A stretch of DNA of 64,000 bases. It comes from Flavobacterium sp. N2038. GTDB taxonomy: Bacteria > Bacteroidota > Bacteroidia > Flavobacteriales > Flavobacteriaceae. Shown piece after piece: positions 47,086 to 57,166 of this stretch; positions within the stretch are counted from its first letter, which is position 1; each line of letters opens with the position of its first letter. The stretch is taken from contig NZ_CP110001.1 in assembly GCF_025947185.1 (NCBI RefSeq), positions 372,001 through 436,000 of the forward strand, in the 5' to 3' direction. The notes beneath the pieces are model-generated. The model ran no database searches. It was not told the origin of the DNA and saw only the letters and a list, made by a program, of their open reading frames with translations. Position numbers and translations under genes: made by a program.

Positions 47086-47093
47086 TATATTTG
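47086..47093 (+). promoter_or_regulatory. -7 promoter box of the epimerase gene
   Basis: TATATTTG matches TAnnTTTG, 22 bp before ATG 47116. It rules out the in-frame TTG at 47074 as a start. Confidence 0.55.
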
Positions 47094-47115
47094 CGTTACT
47101 AAAAAACAACACGAA

Positions 47116-48054
47116 ATGAATCCAAAAATATTGATCATTGGCGCTTGCGGTCAAATTGGGACAGAACTGACCCAAAAACTTCGCAAATTATACGGTACAG
47201 AAAATGTTATTGCTTCTGATATTCGAAAATTAAATACAGACGTTGTTAATTCAGGTCCGTTTGAGGTGGTCAATGCTTTAGATTTTAATCAGATTGAGCA
47301 TCTTGTTGAAGTTCATAAAATTACCGACATTTATTTGATGGCGGCACTTTTATCTGCTACTGCCGAAAAAAACCCTGCATTTGCCTGGGATTTGAATATG
47401 AATTCATTATTTCACGTTTTAAATTTAGCTAAAGCAAAAAAAATTCAGAAGATTTTCTGGCCATCTAGTATTGCTGTTTTTGGTCCTACAACTCCAAAAG
47501 AAAACACTCCACAGTTTACTGTAATGGAACCTTCTACAGTTTACGGAATTAGTAAACAAGCAGGTGAAAGATGGTGTGAATATTACCACAATATTTATGG
47601 TGTTGATGTTCGAAGCATCCGTTATCCTGGTTTAATTAGCTGGTCTACGCCTCCGGGTGGCGGAACTACAGATTATGCTGTTGACATTTTTTACAAGGCT
47701 ATTGCCGATAAAAAATATGAATGCTTTTTATCATCTGAAACAAAAATGCCAATGATGTATATGGATGATGCAATTGACGCAACCATTAATATCATGAAAG
47801 CTCCGGCTGAGGAAATTAAAATACATTCTTCATACAATTTAGCAGCAATGAGTTTTACTCCAACTGAAATTGCTAATGAAATTAAAAAACATATTCCTGA
47901 ATTTACAATTACTTATGAGCCTGATTTCCGTCAGAAAATCGCGGACAGCTGGCCAGCAAGTATCGACGATTCTGAGGCTAGAAAAGATTGGGGTTGGAAA
48001 CATACTTTTGATCTTGAAACTATGACCAAAGATATGATTGAGCATTTGAGCTAA
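47116..48054 (+). CDS. NAD-dependent epimerase/dehydratase family, L-threonine 3-dehydrogenase type
   Basis: A 312-residue extended short-chain dehydrogenase. The NAD-binding motif GACGQIG lies at residues 8-14, a catalytic Ser in FWPSSIAVFG, and the YxxxK pair in VYGISKQAGE. The segment FWPSSIAVFGP and the C-terminal pattern DWGWKH are those of the SDR-type threonine dehydrogenases, which oxidise L-threonine to 2-amino-3-ketobutyrate. No kbl (glycine C-acetyltransferase) gene is adjacent here. Confidence 0.85.
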   Translation: MNPKILIIGACGQIGTELTQKLRKLYGTENVIASDIRKLNTDVVNSGPFEVVNALDFNQIEHLVEVHKITDIYLMAALLSATAEKNPAFAWDLNMNSLFHVLNLAKAKKIQKIFWPSSIAVFGPTTPKENTPQFTVMEPSTVYGISKQAGERWCEYYHNIYGVDVRSIRYPGLISWSTPPGGGTTDYAVDIFYKAIADKKYECFLSSETKMPMMYMDDAIDATINIMKAPAEEIKIHSSYNLAAMSFTPTEIANEIKKHIPEFTITYEPDFRQKIADSWPASIDDSEARKDWGWKHTFDLETMTKDMIEHLS

Positions 48055-48100
48055 ATCAATAAGCTGATTTAGATTATAATTTAGATTTATAAAAAAATGA

Positions 48101-48226
48101 ATAGCGTCCAACTTTAGTTGGATGGAAAAATAAATTACAACAAAAGGGCTTTAGCCAAAACTGTAAAAGGTTAGGCTAAAGCCCTTTTCATTAAAATCTA
48201 ATTCCTCCAGTAAAACTGGAAGCTAT
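48101..48226. repeat. 126-bp palindromic intergenic element
   Basis: The ends are inverted: ATAGCGTCCA at 48101 and TGGAAGCTAT ending at 48226, each next to a small hairpin (TCCAACTTTAGTTGGA; TCCAGTAAAACTGGA). The centre has a perfect 15-bp stem, AAAAGGGCTTTAGCC (48142-48156) and its complement (48174-48188). The three-hairpin layout and the lack of an ORF suggest a REP-like or non-autonomous mobile element. Confidence 0.7.
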
Positions 48227-48243
48227 CCAAAAAACTTTAAAAC

Positions 48244-48278
48244 AAAAAAATCCCGTTTATTAATTTAAACGGGATTTT
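48244..48278 (-). terminator. Terminator of the M1 peptidase gene
   Basis: The stem AAATCCCGTTTA / TAAACGGGATTT has a short loop. The T-run of seven follows on the minus strand. Confidence 0.8.
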
Positions 48279-48298
48279 GTTATATTCATTTTTGAAGA

Positions 48299-50179
48299 TT
48301 ATTTCACTTCAAAAACATTATTTGCAGCTTTTACATCAGCCATTAATCCGCTTGGATCAATTGTGATTTTTTTGATTGCTGTTTTGTTTTTGTCAATTGT
48401 AAAACTATAGTTTTGTTGTGCCCAAGCCCAGTCTGCCAAAACTGTTCTTTTTTCGTTTGGATTCGGGTTTGGTTTGATAAAGTTCATCATTCTTAAAGGA
48501 ACATAAAACGTTTCAGAAGTTCCATCAGTATACTCTACTTTCAAATCGATTGGCATTGGCATTCTTCCAATTCTTTCTAAAGTAACGGTAGTTTTTCCAG
48601 AATTATCAGCAACATCCTTAATTCCGTAATCAATTGTATTGGTTGTTTCAGCCCAGTCAATTAAATACCAATCCAATTCAGCACCAGAAACTCTTTCTGC
48701 AGTTCTCTTGATATCATTTGGAGTTGGGTGTTTGAATTTAAAATCGTTAAAATATCTTTTTAAAGTTGCATCAACATTTTCTTTCCCAATTACGTATTCT
48801 AATTGCGAAAGGAAGATACTTCCTTTTATATAAGATGAAATACTATACGGACGGTTTTCGTCATAACGATCTCCGTGAGTTGTTTGTGGTTGTTCTTTAC
48901 CTGAGTTTACTAAACTGTAATAAGCAGCATAATTCCCTTTAAACGGATTTACTTCTTTCTTATCTCCTTTTAATTCATTCAAAGCACTGTCTTCGATGTA
49001 AGTTGTAAAACCTTCATCCATCCAAGGGTGTTTTGATTCATTTGAAGCCAGAATATGCTGAAACCAAGAGTGTCCTAATTCGTGTGTTGCTGTACCAAGA
49101 ATTCCCTGAAGTGTTCCGTTTCCTAACATTAGAGTACACATTGCGTACTCCATTCCGCCGTCACCTCCCTGAATAAATGAATATTGTTTGTATGGATATT
49201 GTCCTACTCTGTGGTTGTAATAATCCATCACTTTTACCATTAATGGCTCTAACTGTTTCCAGTTTTCGGCCACTTTTGGGTTGTTTTTGTAAAAGAAATG
49301 CAAATCAACATCATTTGGTCCTTTTACAATATCATGTGCATATTCTTTATCTGCAGCCCATGTAAAATCATGTACATTTGGAGCGATAAAATGCCAGGTT
49401 AACGTTTTTGTTTTTTTAGGATAAACCACCGTTACACCAGCATCTTCATAACCATGTCCAATTGAATTTTTATCCTGTAAATATCCAGAACCTCCAATTG
49501 TGTAGTCTTTATCGATTGTAATTTTTACATCAAAATTTCCCCAAACGCCGTGAAACTCTCTTCCGATGTAAGGATCTGCATGCCATCCTTCAAAATCAAA
49601 TTCGGCTAATTTTGGGTACCATTGTGACATTGACAATTCGATACCTTCTTTATTATTTCTTCCTGTACGACGAATTTGTTCCGGTACCTGCCCATCAAAA
49701 TCTAAGGTAAATGTCGTTTTAGAATTTGGCAAAATTGGTTTAGCCAAAGTCACTTCCAGAATTGTCCCTGATGTTCTTGTTTGAGCAACAACCCCATCTT
49801 GCTTGAAGTTTGTAATCTTTAAAAAACCAATTTCATTTGGTTTTAAAGTCTCGATACGACTTTGTTTTACATCTTTTCCATCTGCATCTTTTATTTTATT
49901 CACCATTCTTCCATCTGGATCCTTTATTGTATGCAAACGAGCATCCATTTCGCTTCCAGGCTGAAATGCATTTAAAAATAAATGATAATAAACCTTTCTT
50001 AAAGTATCAGGAGAATTATTAGTATAAACTAATTCTTGTTTTCCTTTATACTGATAGTTTTTTACATCCATAGAAACCTCCATTTTATAATCAACATGTT
50101 GTTGCCAATATGGAGCACTTTGTGCAAAACCAGAGTTTAAACCTAAACTCAGAAAAGAAAATAATAAAATTTTTCGCAT
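48299..50179 (-). CDS. Secreted M1 family metallopeptidase
   Basis: A 626-residue zinc aminopeptidase of the M1 (gluzincin) family with a signal peptide (1-19, ending GFAQ). The zinc site is HELGH at residues 366-370 with Glu389 as third ligand (HExxH-x18-E, in WMDEGFTTYIE). The substrate-binding GAMEN motif of the family appears as GGMEY. The N-terminal beta domain (about 30-250) fits. It lies 63 bp downstream of the subtilisin gene on the same strand, but a terminator-like stem separates them. Confidence 0.92.
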   Translation of the reverse strand: MRKILLFSFLSLGLNSGFAQSAPYWQQHVDYKMEVSMDVKNYQYKGKQELVYTNNSPDTLRKVYYHLFLNAFQPGSEMDARLHTIKDPDGRMVNKIKDADGKDVKQSRIETLKPNEIGFLKITNFKQDGVVAQTRTSGTILEVTLAKPILPNSKTTFTLDFDGQVPEQIRRTGRNNKEGIELSMSQWYPKLAEFDFEGWHADPYIGREFHGVWGNFDVKITIDKDYTIGGSGYLQDKNSIGHGYEDAGVTVVYPKKTKTLTWHFIAPNVHDFTWAADKEYAHDIVKGPNDVDLHFFYKNNPKVAENWKQLEPLMVKVMDYYNHRVGQYPYKQYSFIQGGDGGMEYAMCTLMLGNGTLQGILGTATHELGHSWFQHILASNESKHPWMDEGFTTYIEDSALNELKGDKKEVNPFKGNYAAYYSLVNSGKEQPQTTHGDRYDENRPYSISSYIKGSIFLSQLEYVIGKENVDATLKRYFNDFKFKHPTPNDIKRTAERVSGAELDWYLIDWAETTNTIDYGIKDVADNSGKTTVTLERIGRMPMPIDLKVEYTDGTSETFYVPLRMMNFIKPNPNPNEKRTVLADWAWAQQNYSFTIDKNKTAIKKITIDPSGLMADVKAANNVFEVK

Positions 50180-50195
50180 AGTTATTTTAATAAAA

Positions 50196-50219
50196 ATGGA
50201 AGAGCTGCCGCTCTTCCAT
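50196..50219 (-). terminator. Terminator-like stem after the subtilisin gene
   Basis: ATGGAAGAGC / GCTCTTCCAT with a 4-base loop, followed on the minus strand by TTTTTA. It probably ends or attenuates the subtilisin transcript before the M1 peptidase gene. Confidence 0.7.
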
Positions 50220-50242
50220 CGGATTACTGTTTTTTAACTTAT

Positions 50243-51874
50243 TTATTTTTTTGACATTTTTTCAGCCATCAACAAAGCATTGTAAGCGTTGACCATTTTG
50301 GCTGTTCTTGATGATTCTACAGAAGAAACTGCCTCAGGTTTTTGATCTGGATTTGGGTTTTCACCTAAAACCACTTTTGAAGGAAGTGCAACTCCAGAGT
50401 CCATTAAAATCTGTTTTACCTGAGTCGCTTTTAATTTTGGATAATATGAAAATATCAGTGCTGCAACACCCGCCGCATTTGGAGATGCCATAGAGGTTCC
50501 TTGCAAATATTTGTATTTATTGTTTGGCACTGTTGCATAAATTTCTTCTCCAGGAGCAAAAACATCTACATTTATTTTTCCGAAATTAGAGAATCCTGCT
50601 ACTACATTTTCTCCATAAGACTTATTAATTGCTCCAATTGTGATCACATTATCAGCAAATTCTTTTACGTTATCTTTTGAATCGTTCGGGTAATTGATAT
50701 TTTTTGTTTCATCAATATTATAACCATCGTTTCCGGCAGCGTGAACAATTAATACATCTTTTTTTGCTGCATATTTAATAGCCTCATAAACCCAGTCTTT
50801 GTGTGGTGAAAAGCTTTTTCCAAAACTTCCGTTAATTACTTTTGCACCGTTGTCTACTGCATAACGAATGGCAAGCGCAATATCTTTATCATACTCATCT
50901 CCATCTGGAACGGCTCTTACTGTTAAGATTTCAACATTATTAGTAACACCATCTCCTCCTAAATTATTGCCGCGAACCTGAGCAATAATTCCGGCAACGT
51001 GAGTTCCGTGAAGTGCTTTTTCTTTGTCCGGACCAAAAACAACATTATTTCCATAATGATTGTCTTTAATATCTTCAGGATTATCTCCTACCACTTTTCT
51101 TCCGTCAAACTCTTTATTCAGATTATAATTAAGTTCATCATAAACCTGTTCTCTGTATTCTTCAAAATCAGCTTCGGGATCAAAAGTTGGTCCTGCATTT
51201 GTAAAAATCTGCGTCATGATTTTTTTACATTGCACAACTTTAGGATCAGTTGAAGTTACAGCACTTAAATCTTCAATTTTATAAGTCTTTTTATTAAGCT
51301 CTTTTTTGATTGTATTATGAACATCAAGTAAAAAATCTACTTGTTCTTTGTCTTTTATTGCTTTATCATATCTCTCGTTATATTGAGCTAAAGCATTTTT
51401 ATATTCAGCAGAACCGTCGTCTTTCTTTTTAATAACACGTGTCATTTCAAGATTCTCGTGTACAGCCTCACCTAGAAAGTTCCATCCGTGTATATCATCT
51501 ATAAAACCGTTTTTATCATCATCGATTCCGTTACCCGGAATTTCTTTTGGATTGGTCCAAATCATTCCTTTTAAATCTTCATGCTCAATGTCGACACCAG
51601 AATCTACAATACCAACGATTACCTTTTTACCGGTTTTCCCTTTCAGTAATTCAGCGTAAGCTCTGTCTACACTCATTCCCGGAATAGAATCTTTAATTAG
51701 ATCTAAATGACTCCATCTCTTTAACTCATTTTCACTAACTGGAGCTTTTTTTACAACAGCAAGAGGAGCTTTTATAAAATTTTTAGAAGTTGATTCCTGT
51801 GCTTGTAAGCTTGCACTGCCTGCTAAAACTAATAAAGCAAAAGCAGATAATTTAATAGGTTTTATATAACTCAT
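50243..51874 (-). CDS. Subtilisin-like S8 serine peptidase, secreted
   Basis: 543 residues with a signal peptide (1-26, ending LQAQ). The catalytic triad is Asp91 (VGIVDSGVD), His289 (ALHGTHVAG) and Ser461 (GTSMASP), with oxyanion Asn382 (HAAGND). The Asp-His spacing is 198 residues, against about 32 in subtilisin, because a mostly charged, helical insertion (about 140-280) separates them. No T9SS sorting domain is visible at the C-terminus, so it may stay in the periplasm. It is probably a general protease. Confidence 0.93.
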   Translation of the reverse strand: MSYIKPIKLSAFALLVLAGSASLQAQESTSKNFIKAPLAVVKKAPVSENELKRWSHLDLIKDSIPGMSVDRAYAELLKGKTGKKVIVGIVDSGVDIEHEDLKGMIWTNPKEIPGNGIDDDKNGFIDDIHGWNFLGEAVHENLEMTRVIKKKDDGSAEYKNALAQYNERYDKAIKDKEQVDFLLDVHNTIKKELNKKTYKIEDLSAVTSTDPKVVQCKKIMTQIFTNAGPTFDPEADFEEYREQVYDELNYNLNKEFDGRKVVGDNPEDIKDNHYGNNVVFGPDKEKALHGTHVAGIIAQVRGNNLGGDGVTNNVEILTVRAVPDGDEYDKDIALAIRYAVDNGAKVINGSFGKSFSPHKDWVYEAIKYAAKKDVLIVHAAGNDGYNIDETKNINYPNDSKDNVKEFADNVITIGAINKSYGENVVAGFSNFGKINVDVFAPGEEIYATVPNNKYKYLQGTSMASPNAAGVAALIFSYYPKLKATQVKQILMDSGVALPSKVVLGENPNPDQKPEAVSSVESSRTAKMVNAYNALLMAEKMSKK

Positions 51875-52175
51875 GTAATCTCGATTTAATATAAAGTTAA
51901 AGATGGGCCTAAATTATGATATTTTGTTACAAAAAACTAACTGTTAACACTGTGTTATGAAATTTATTTATCTCGAATAATCGCTAGAACGTAATCTGAA
52001 ACCATTTAAAACCAAAGAACCTGGTAATTATATCTCAAAAAAAATTATCAATATGGGCTTTTCGACTTTAACACATTTATAGGAAGATTAATAAAACAAC
52101 GGGGTTTACGGCTTCCCGTAAGGAATCTTCAGTTTTATTACTTACTCTTGCGCCATCTAATTTTAAACCCGTTCT
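51875..52175 (+). promoter_or_regulatory. Divergent intergenic region and LRR gene promoter
   Basis: This 301-bp gap separates the minus-strand subtilisin gene from the first LRR gene. The latter has TACTCTTG at 52143-52150, 25 bases before the ATG, and a small hairpin TTACGG-cttc-CCGTAA at 52106-52121. The same layout occurs before the third LRR gene and, partly, before the second. Nothing else was recognised. Confidence 0.5.
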
Positions 52176-55100
52176 ATGAAAACAAAACTACTTTTGTTAC
52201 TGTTTCTATTACATTTTTCTTCGTTTGCCCAGACCAACTTAGTTCCGAACGGAAACTTTGAAACCTGGTCCTCATCATCCCAACCAGACAATTGGTATCC
52301 CTATTTCAGTGGTTTAGTTTCTCAAAGCGCAGTAGCTCAGAATGGCACATCAAGCACAAATATGATGGTTGCCAGTGGAACATCTAATTTTATTAATAGC
52401 GAATATTTCCCTGTAACCGCAGGTAAAACGTATAAAGTGACTTTGTATCACAGAGCGGTAAAAGGAACATTCTCTTCTATCGATCTAAGTTTATATCATA
52501 AACCCAGTACTTTTAAGTCGGTAATAATTAAAAAATCTGATGCAACTTTTTCTACTACCGAGTGGAGAAAAATAGAATTTGAATATACACCAACTGTATC
52601 TGAAAGTATTGAAGTTGATATTTGGACTTATGGAACTCTTAATTCTGAAATTTTGGTTGATAATGTATCGGTTGTTGACATTGCAGATGTTCCTGTGCAA
52701 TATACTTTGATTCCTGATATAAATTTTGAAAAAAAATTAATTGCTTTAAACATCGATTCTGGGACTCCAGATGGTAAAGTGCCGACAAACAAAATTAACA
52801 AAGTAACCAATCTTGATGTTTCTTACAGTTCAATTACTGACTTAACAGGAATTGAAGACTTTGTTGCTTTGACCAGTTTTTATACACTGCAAAATAAATT
52901 GGTTACGTTAGATGTTTCTAAAAATGTTAATTTAACAATACTACGCTGTGATAGTAACACCACTATCGAAACTTTAAATGTTTCACAAAACACAAAACTA
53001 ACTCAATTGCTTTGTGGGAACAATAAAATAAAAAGCTTAAATCTATCTCAACTTACAGATTTAAGAGAGCTTTACTGTGACCAAAACCAATTAACTGCTA
53101 TCGATTTATCTACCAATGCCAAATTAGAAAAACTATACATTAATGATAATCAATTAACTAAACTTGATTTAACTAAAAATCCTACTTTAAAATATTTAAA
53201 CTGCAAGTACAACAGACCAATGTCTGAGCTTAATTTAAAAAATGGCAAAAACACACTGATCGATAAAAACAGTTTTTACGCTACAGAAAATACGAGCCTG
53301 ACTTGTATTCTAGTCGATAATGTAGCGTATTCGAACACAAACTGGACTACCGGTAAAGATGTTTCTGTTGATTTTTCTTTGGTATGCTCTGAACCTGAAT
53401 ACACTCTTATTCCTGATGTAGAATTTGAGAAAAAATTAGTCTCTAACGGATTAGATCTTATACTAGACGGAAAAGTCTTAACGAGAAAAATTGCGGCGGC
53501 TCAATATTTATATTTAGAGAATGCTCCAATTACAGACCTTACAGGACTAGAGGTTTTTACCAGTTTAAAAAAATTAAGTTGCTTCAATATAAAAGCAAAA
53601 AGTATCAATGTTTCTAAGAACACTCAATTAACGGCTTTAGACTGTTCTGCTAATAATTTAGAAACAATAGATGTTACTGCTCTGGTAAATTTAAAAGAAT
53701 TAAATTTATCTAGTAACAATTTGACTACAATTAATCTTTCTAAAAATCAAGCTTTAACTGACCTTTACTTAAGTAAAAATAAGTTAACAGAAATCAATTT
53801 ATCAGCAAATAAAGCTTTGATCTCAATTAATTTCAACAACAATCCACTAAACCAAATTAATGTTTCAGAAAATCCTGCGTTAAAATATTTAAACTGTACA
53901 GATGTTTTAACTACAAGTCTGGATCTTACAAAAAATCCAGACCTACAATTTATCGATATTGAACGAAGTGAAATAACAAGTCTGGACCTTACAAAAAATC
54001 CAGAGCTGTCAACCTTAAACTCAAGCCAAACCTCGATAACCTCTTTAAACTTAAGCAATAACAAGAAATTAACAACATTAAAAACTTATGGAAGTTATTG
54101 GTCTTCTGGCAATGGCGGAGCTGGCTCACTAACTTCTTTAGACCTTAGTAACAATGTTTTACTTACCCATCTTGACTGTGGTGCTAATCAATTAACTAAA
54201 CTAGATTTAAGTGCAAATACAAAACTAGAATACGTTCGTTGTTATGGAAATCTTATTACAGATTTAGATCTTTCTAAAAATACGGAGATAGTTGAATTAT
54301 CATGCAATGACAATAAATTGAAAAGTTTGAATTTAAAAAACGGAGCTAATTCAAAAATAAAAACTATTCAATTTGCACTTAATCCTTCTTTAAGCTGTGT
54401 ACAAGTTGATGACATCGCTTATTCTAGTACAAACTGGACAAAAAAAGATGTAACAGCAAATTTCAGTTCTGATTGTGCTTACACAACCCTTATTCCAGAT
54501 GTTAAATTTGAAGAAAAGCTAATTGCACTGGGAATTGATACCGGAGCAAAAGATGGAAAAGTTTTAACTGCCAACATTACAAGTTTAACTTCTTTAGATG
54601 TTTCAACTTCAGGAATAACAGATCTGACCGGAATTAGTGACTTTATTAATTTAGAATCATTGACTGTAAGTGACAATAATTTAAACAAAATAGATGTTTC
54701 TAAAAACTTTAAATTAACAAGTCTAAACGTTGGAAAAAATCAATTAACTCAGGTGAATTTATCTAACAACAAAAACCTTCAGGCGTTTTATTGTAATGAC
54801 AATTTACTTACGTCGTTAGATTTATCAAAGAATAAAAAACTAATTTCTGTTTCTTGTACAAACAACAAATTGATTTCACTAAATTTAAAAAATGGAAACA
54901 ATATTGCTTCAGATGGCGTTGGTATTAGAAACTTTACCAGTAATCCAGACTTAAAATGTATTCAGGTTGATGATGAGACTTATGCTAACACAAAATGGGT
55001 TTCGTTTAAAGATGCTAATGCCGGCTATAGCTCAAACTGCGAATATGCTACTGCAATTCCTGATCCTAAATTTGAAGATAAATTAATCGCTCTCGGAATT

Positions 55101-56444
55101 GATTCGGGTGTAAAAGATGGAAAAGTTGCTACAGCTAACATTATTGATATTACATCATTAAATGTTGACAAATCTGAAATTTCAGATTTAACCGGAATTC
55201 AAGATTTTATATCTTTAAAAGCTTTATCAGCTAGAAACAATGCAATAAAAAATGTAGACGTTTCTAAAAATACTGAATTAACAAGTTTGGATGTATATGG
55301 AAATAACTTAACAACTATCGATGTCGCTAAAAATACTCTTTTGAAAAAGTTATTTACAGGCAATAATTCAATTTCCAGCATAAATATCACAAATAACATT
55401 GCTCTAACTCATTTAACATTTGAACTGACTAGGATTGAGACTATAGACCTTTCACAAAATAAAAATTTACTTTATTTAGATTGTACCAATAGTCCATTAA
55501 AGAGCTTAGATATTTCCAAAAATCCTCAGGTATATTATTTAAACTGCCAATATAATCAGTTAGAAAAATTAAATCTAAAAAATGGCAACAATACTCTAAT
55601 GTCCACCAATAATGTAGCCTTCTATGGAAATTCAAAATTGTATTGCATTCTTGTTGATGATGTAAATTATGCCAACACTAATTGGTCTAATAAAAAATCT
55701 AGTATTGCAACTTTTAATACTGAATGTACAGGAGAACTAAATTTGCCTGCAAACAATTTTACAGTTGAAACGAAAGGAGAATCTTGTACAGGAGAAAATA
55801 ATGGTGAGATTAGTATTGTTGGTAAAAATTCATTTGCATATGTTGCAACAATAAATGATAAATCGTACGCTTTTACAAACAACAGCTTAAAAGTTACTAG
55901 TTTAACTCCGGGAACTTATAAAATCAAGATCACTATTCCGGAGATGATTTTCGAACAAAACTTTACAGTAACTATTCCGAAAGGCGCTAACATTTCAGGA
56001 AAATCAAGCATAACTTCTAAAAATGTAGCTGTAGAAATTACCGAAGGGACTGCTCCTTTTACAGTATTTGTAGATGGAACTGAACAATTTCAAACAATAG
56101 ATTCAAACTTTAATATAAACCTGGAAAAAGGTGGATTAATTGAAGTAGCAACAGCAAAAGCCTGCGAAGGTACCTTTTCTAAAAAAGTTTCTTCTGCAGA
56201 AATCGGAACAGTTCTTTCTGCGTATCCAAATCCAACATCTGATGCTATTGAAATTGAAATTCCAACAGATAAGACTGAAGTTATAATAGAATTATTCAGC
56301 TTCGGAGGCCAATTAGTTTCTCGTGGTACTTATAACATCGAAAACGGAAGAGTTGTCTTAAATCTTGCACATCAACCAGCCGGAATTTATGCCGCAAAAA
56401 TCCATTTGGAAACTCTGGAATATATTAAAATTATAAAAAAATAA
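52176..56444 (+). CDS. T9SS-exported leucine-rich-repeat surface protein with four modules
   Basis: 1422 residues. A signal peptide (1-18) is followed by a carbohydrate-binding-like jelly-roll domain (about 20-170, NLVPNGNFETWSSSSQPDNW). Four composite modules then start at 52701, 53400, 54480 and 55044. Each opens with IPDxxFExKLI and LTGIxDF, continues with LRRs of about 21 residues (LDVSKNTxLTxLxCxxNxLT), and most end in LxCIxVDDxxYxxTNW. After the last module come a SprB-like segment and a T9SS type A sorting domain (YPNPTSDAIEIEI, ending IIKK). LRR surface proteins usually bind ligands or mediate adhesion; the target is unknown. Confidence 0.88.
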   Translation: MKTKLLLLLFLLHFSSFAQTNLVPNGNFETWSSSSQPDNWYPYFSGLVSQSAVAQNGTSSTNMMVASGTSNFINSEYFPVTAGKTYKVTLYHRAVKGTFSSIDLSLYHKPSTFKSVIIKKSDATFSTTEWRKIEFEYTPTVSESIEVDIWTYGTLNSEILVDNVSVVDIADVPVQYTLIPDINFEKKLIALNIDSGTPDGKVPTNKINKVTNLDVSYSSITDLTGIEDFVALTSFYTLQNKLVTLDVSKNVNLTILRCDSNTTIETLNVSQNTKLTQLLCGNNKIKSLNLSQLTDLRELYCDQNQLTAIDLSTNAKLEKLYINDNQLTKLDLTKNPTLKYLNCKYNRPMSELNLKNGKNTLIDKNSFYATENTSLTCILVDNVAYSNTNWTTGKDVSVDFSLVCSEPEYTLIPDVEFEKKLVSNGLDLILDGKVLTRKIAAAQYLYLENAPITDLTGLEVFTSLKKLSCFNIKAKSINVSKNTQLTALDCSANNLETIDVTALVNLKELNLSSNNLTTINLSKNQALTDLYLSKNKLTEINLSANKALISINFNNNPLNQINVSENPALKYLNCTDVLTTSLDLTKNPDLQFIDIERSEITSLDLTKNPELSTLNSSQTSITSLNLSNNKKLTTLKTYGSYWSSGNGGAGSLTSLDLSNNVLLTHLDCGANQLTKLDLSANTKLEYVRCYGNLITDLDLSKNTEIVELSCNDNKLKSLNLKNGANSKIKTIQFALNPSLSCVQVDDIAYSSTNWTKKDVTANFSSDCAYTTLIPDVKFEEKLIALGIDTGAKDGKVLTANITSLTSLDVSTSGITDLTGISDFINLESLTVSDNNLNKIDVSKNFKLTSLNVGKNQLTQVNLSNNKNLQAFYCNDNLLTSLDLSKNKKLISVSCTNNKLISLNLKNGNNIASDGVGIRNFTSNPDLKCIQVDDETYANTKWVSFKDANAGYSSNCEYATAIPDPKFEDKLIALGIDSGVKDGKVATANIIDITSLNVDKSEISDLTGIQDFISLKALSARNNAIKNVDVSKNTELTSLDVYGNNLTTIDVAKNTLLKKLFTGNNSISSINITNNIALTHLTFELTRIETIDLSQNKNLLYLDCTNSPLKSLDISKNPQVYYLNCQYNQLEKLNLKNGNNTLMSTNNVAFYGNSKLYCILVDDVNYANTNWSNKKSSIATFNTECTGELNLPANNFTVETKGESCTGENNGEISIVGKNSFAYVATINDKSYAFTNNSLKVTSLTPGTYKIKITIPEMIFEQNFTVTIPKGANISGKSSITSKNVAVEITEGTAPFTVFVDGTEQFQTIDSNFNINLEKGGLIEVATAKACEGTFSKKVSSAEIGTVLSAYPNPTSDAIEIEIPTDKTEVIIELFSFGGQLVSRGTYNIENGRVVLNLAHQPAGIYAAKIHLETLEYIKIIKK

Positions 56445-56446
56445 AA

Positions 56447-57139
56447 ATGAAGAATCTTATATATCTTTCACTAATCAGCGCTTTGTTTATTTCTTGCGGA
56501 GGTGGTTCAGATGATCCTGAAACTCCAGCCGAAAACACGGCTCCAACTGTGCCTGCTTTAACTGCTCCGGTGGATAATAAACTTTGTGTTGATAACACTG
56601 TTTCTTTTCAATGGGACAGATCTACAGATGCAAACAATGATGCGATTACCTATCAAATTCAGGTAGCAAAAGACAATACCTTTGCCCAAATTGTAAAAAC
56701 ATTTGATGGAGCAGAAAACACGGCATCTTTTGTTTTAGACAAAAACACAGCTTATTACTGGAGAATAAAAGCAACAGATACAAAAGGTCTGGCAAGCGCT
56801 TATTCATCAGTTTATAAATTCTATACGTCTGGAGAAGCAGCTCTAAATCATTTACCTTTTGCTCCAGAATTGGTGTCACCAGCCTTAAACTCTGCACTAA
56901 GCACGACAACAGCTTCTTTAAAATGGAATGCTACAGATGTTGATGCTACAGATGTCTTAACTTACGATGTGTATTTTGGAACAGCAAATCCACCAACAGA
57001 AAAAGTAAGTTCAAACCTATCTGAGAAAACACTTGACGTTACAACAGTAGCCGCAAAAGAATACTTCTGGAAAATTGTTGTAAAAGACAATAAAGGAGGA
57101 GAAACGGTTGGACAGGTTTGGAAATTCAAAACCAACTAA
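56447..57139 (+). CDS. Lipoprotein with two fibronectin-III-like domains
   Basis: A 230-residue protein with lipobox LFISC (Cys17) followed by GGGSDDPE, the kind of acidic tail that directs Bacteroidota lipoproteins to the cell surface. Two beta domains (about 32-130 and 135-230) share SFQWDRSTDANNDAITYQIQVA / SLKWNATDVDATDVLTYDVYFG and end in YYWRIKATDTKG / YFWKIVVKDNKGG, typical Fn3 strands. It starts 2 bp after the first LRR gene, so the two form an operon. It may anchor or partner the LRR protein at the surface. Confidence 0.85.
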   Translation: MKNLIYLSLISALFISCGGGSDDPETPAENTAPTVPALTAPVDNKLCVDNTVSFQWDRSTDANNDAITYQIQVAKDNTFAQIVKTFDGAENTASFVLDKNTAYYWRIKATDTKGLASAYSSVYKFYTSGEAALNHLPFAPELVSPALNSALSTTTASLKWNATDVDATDVLTYDVYFGTANPPTEKVSSNLSEKTLDVTTVAAKEYFWKIVVKDNKGGETVGQVWKFKTN

Positions 57140-57166
57140 CACTTAATCATTACAATTAGTTAAACT

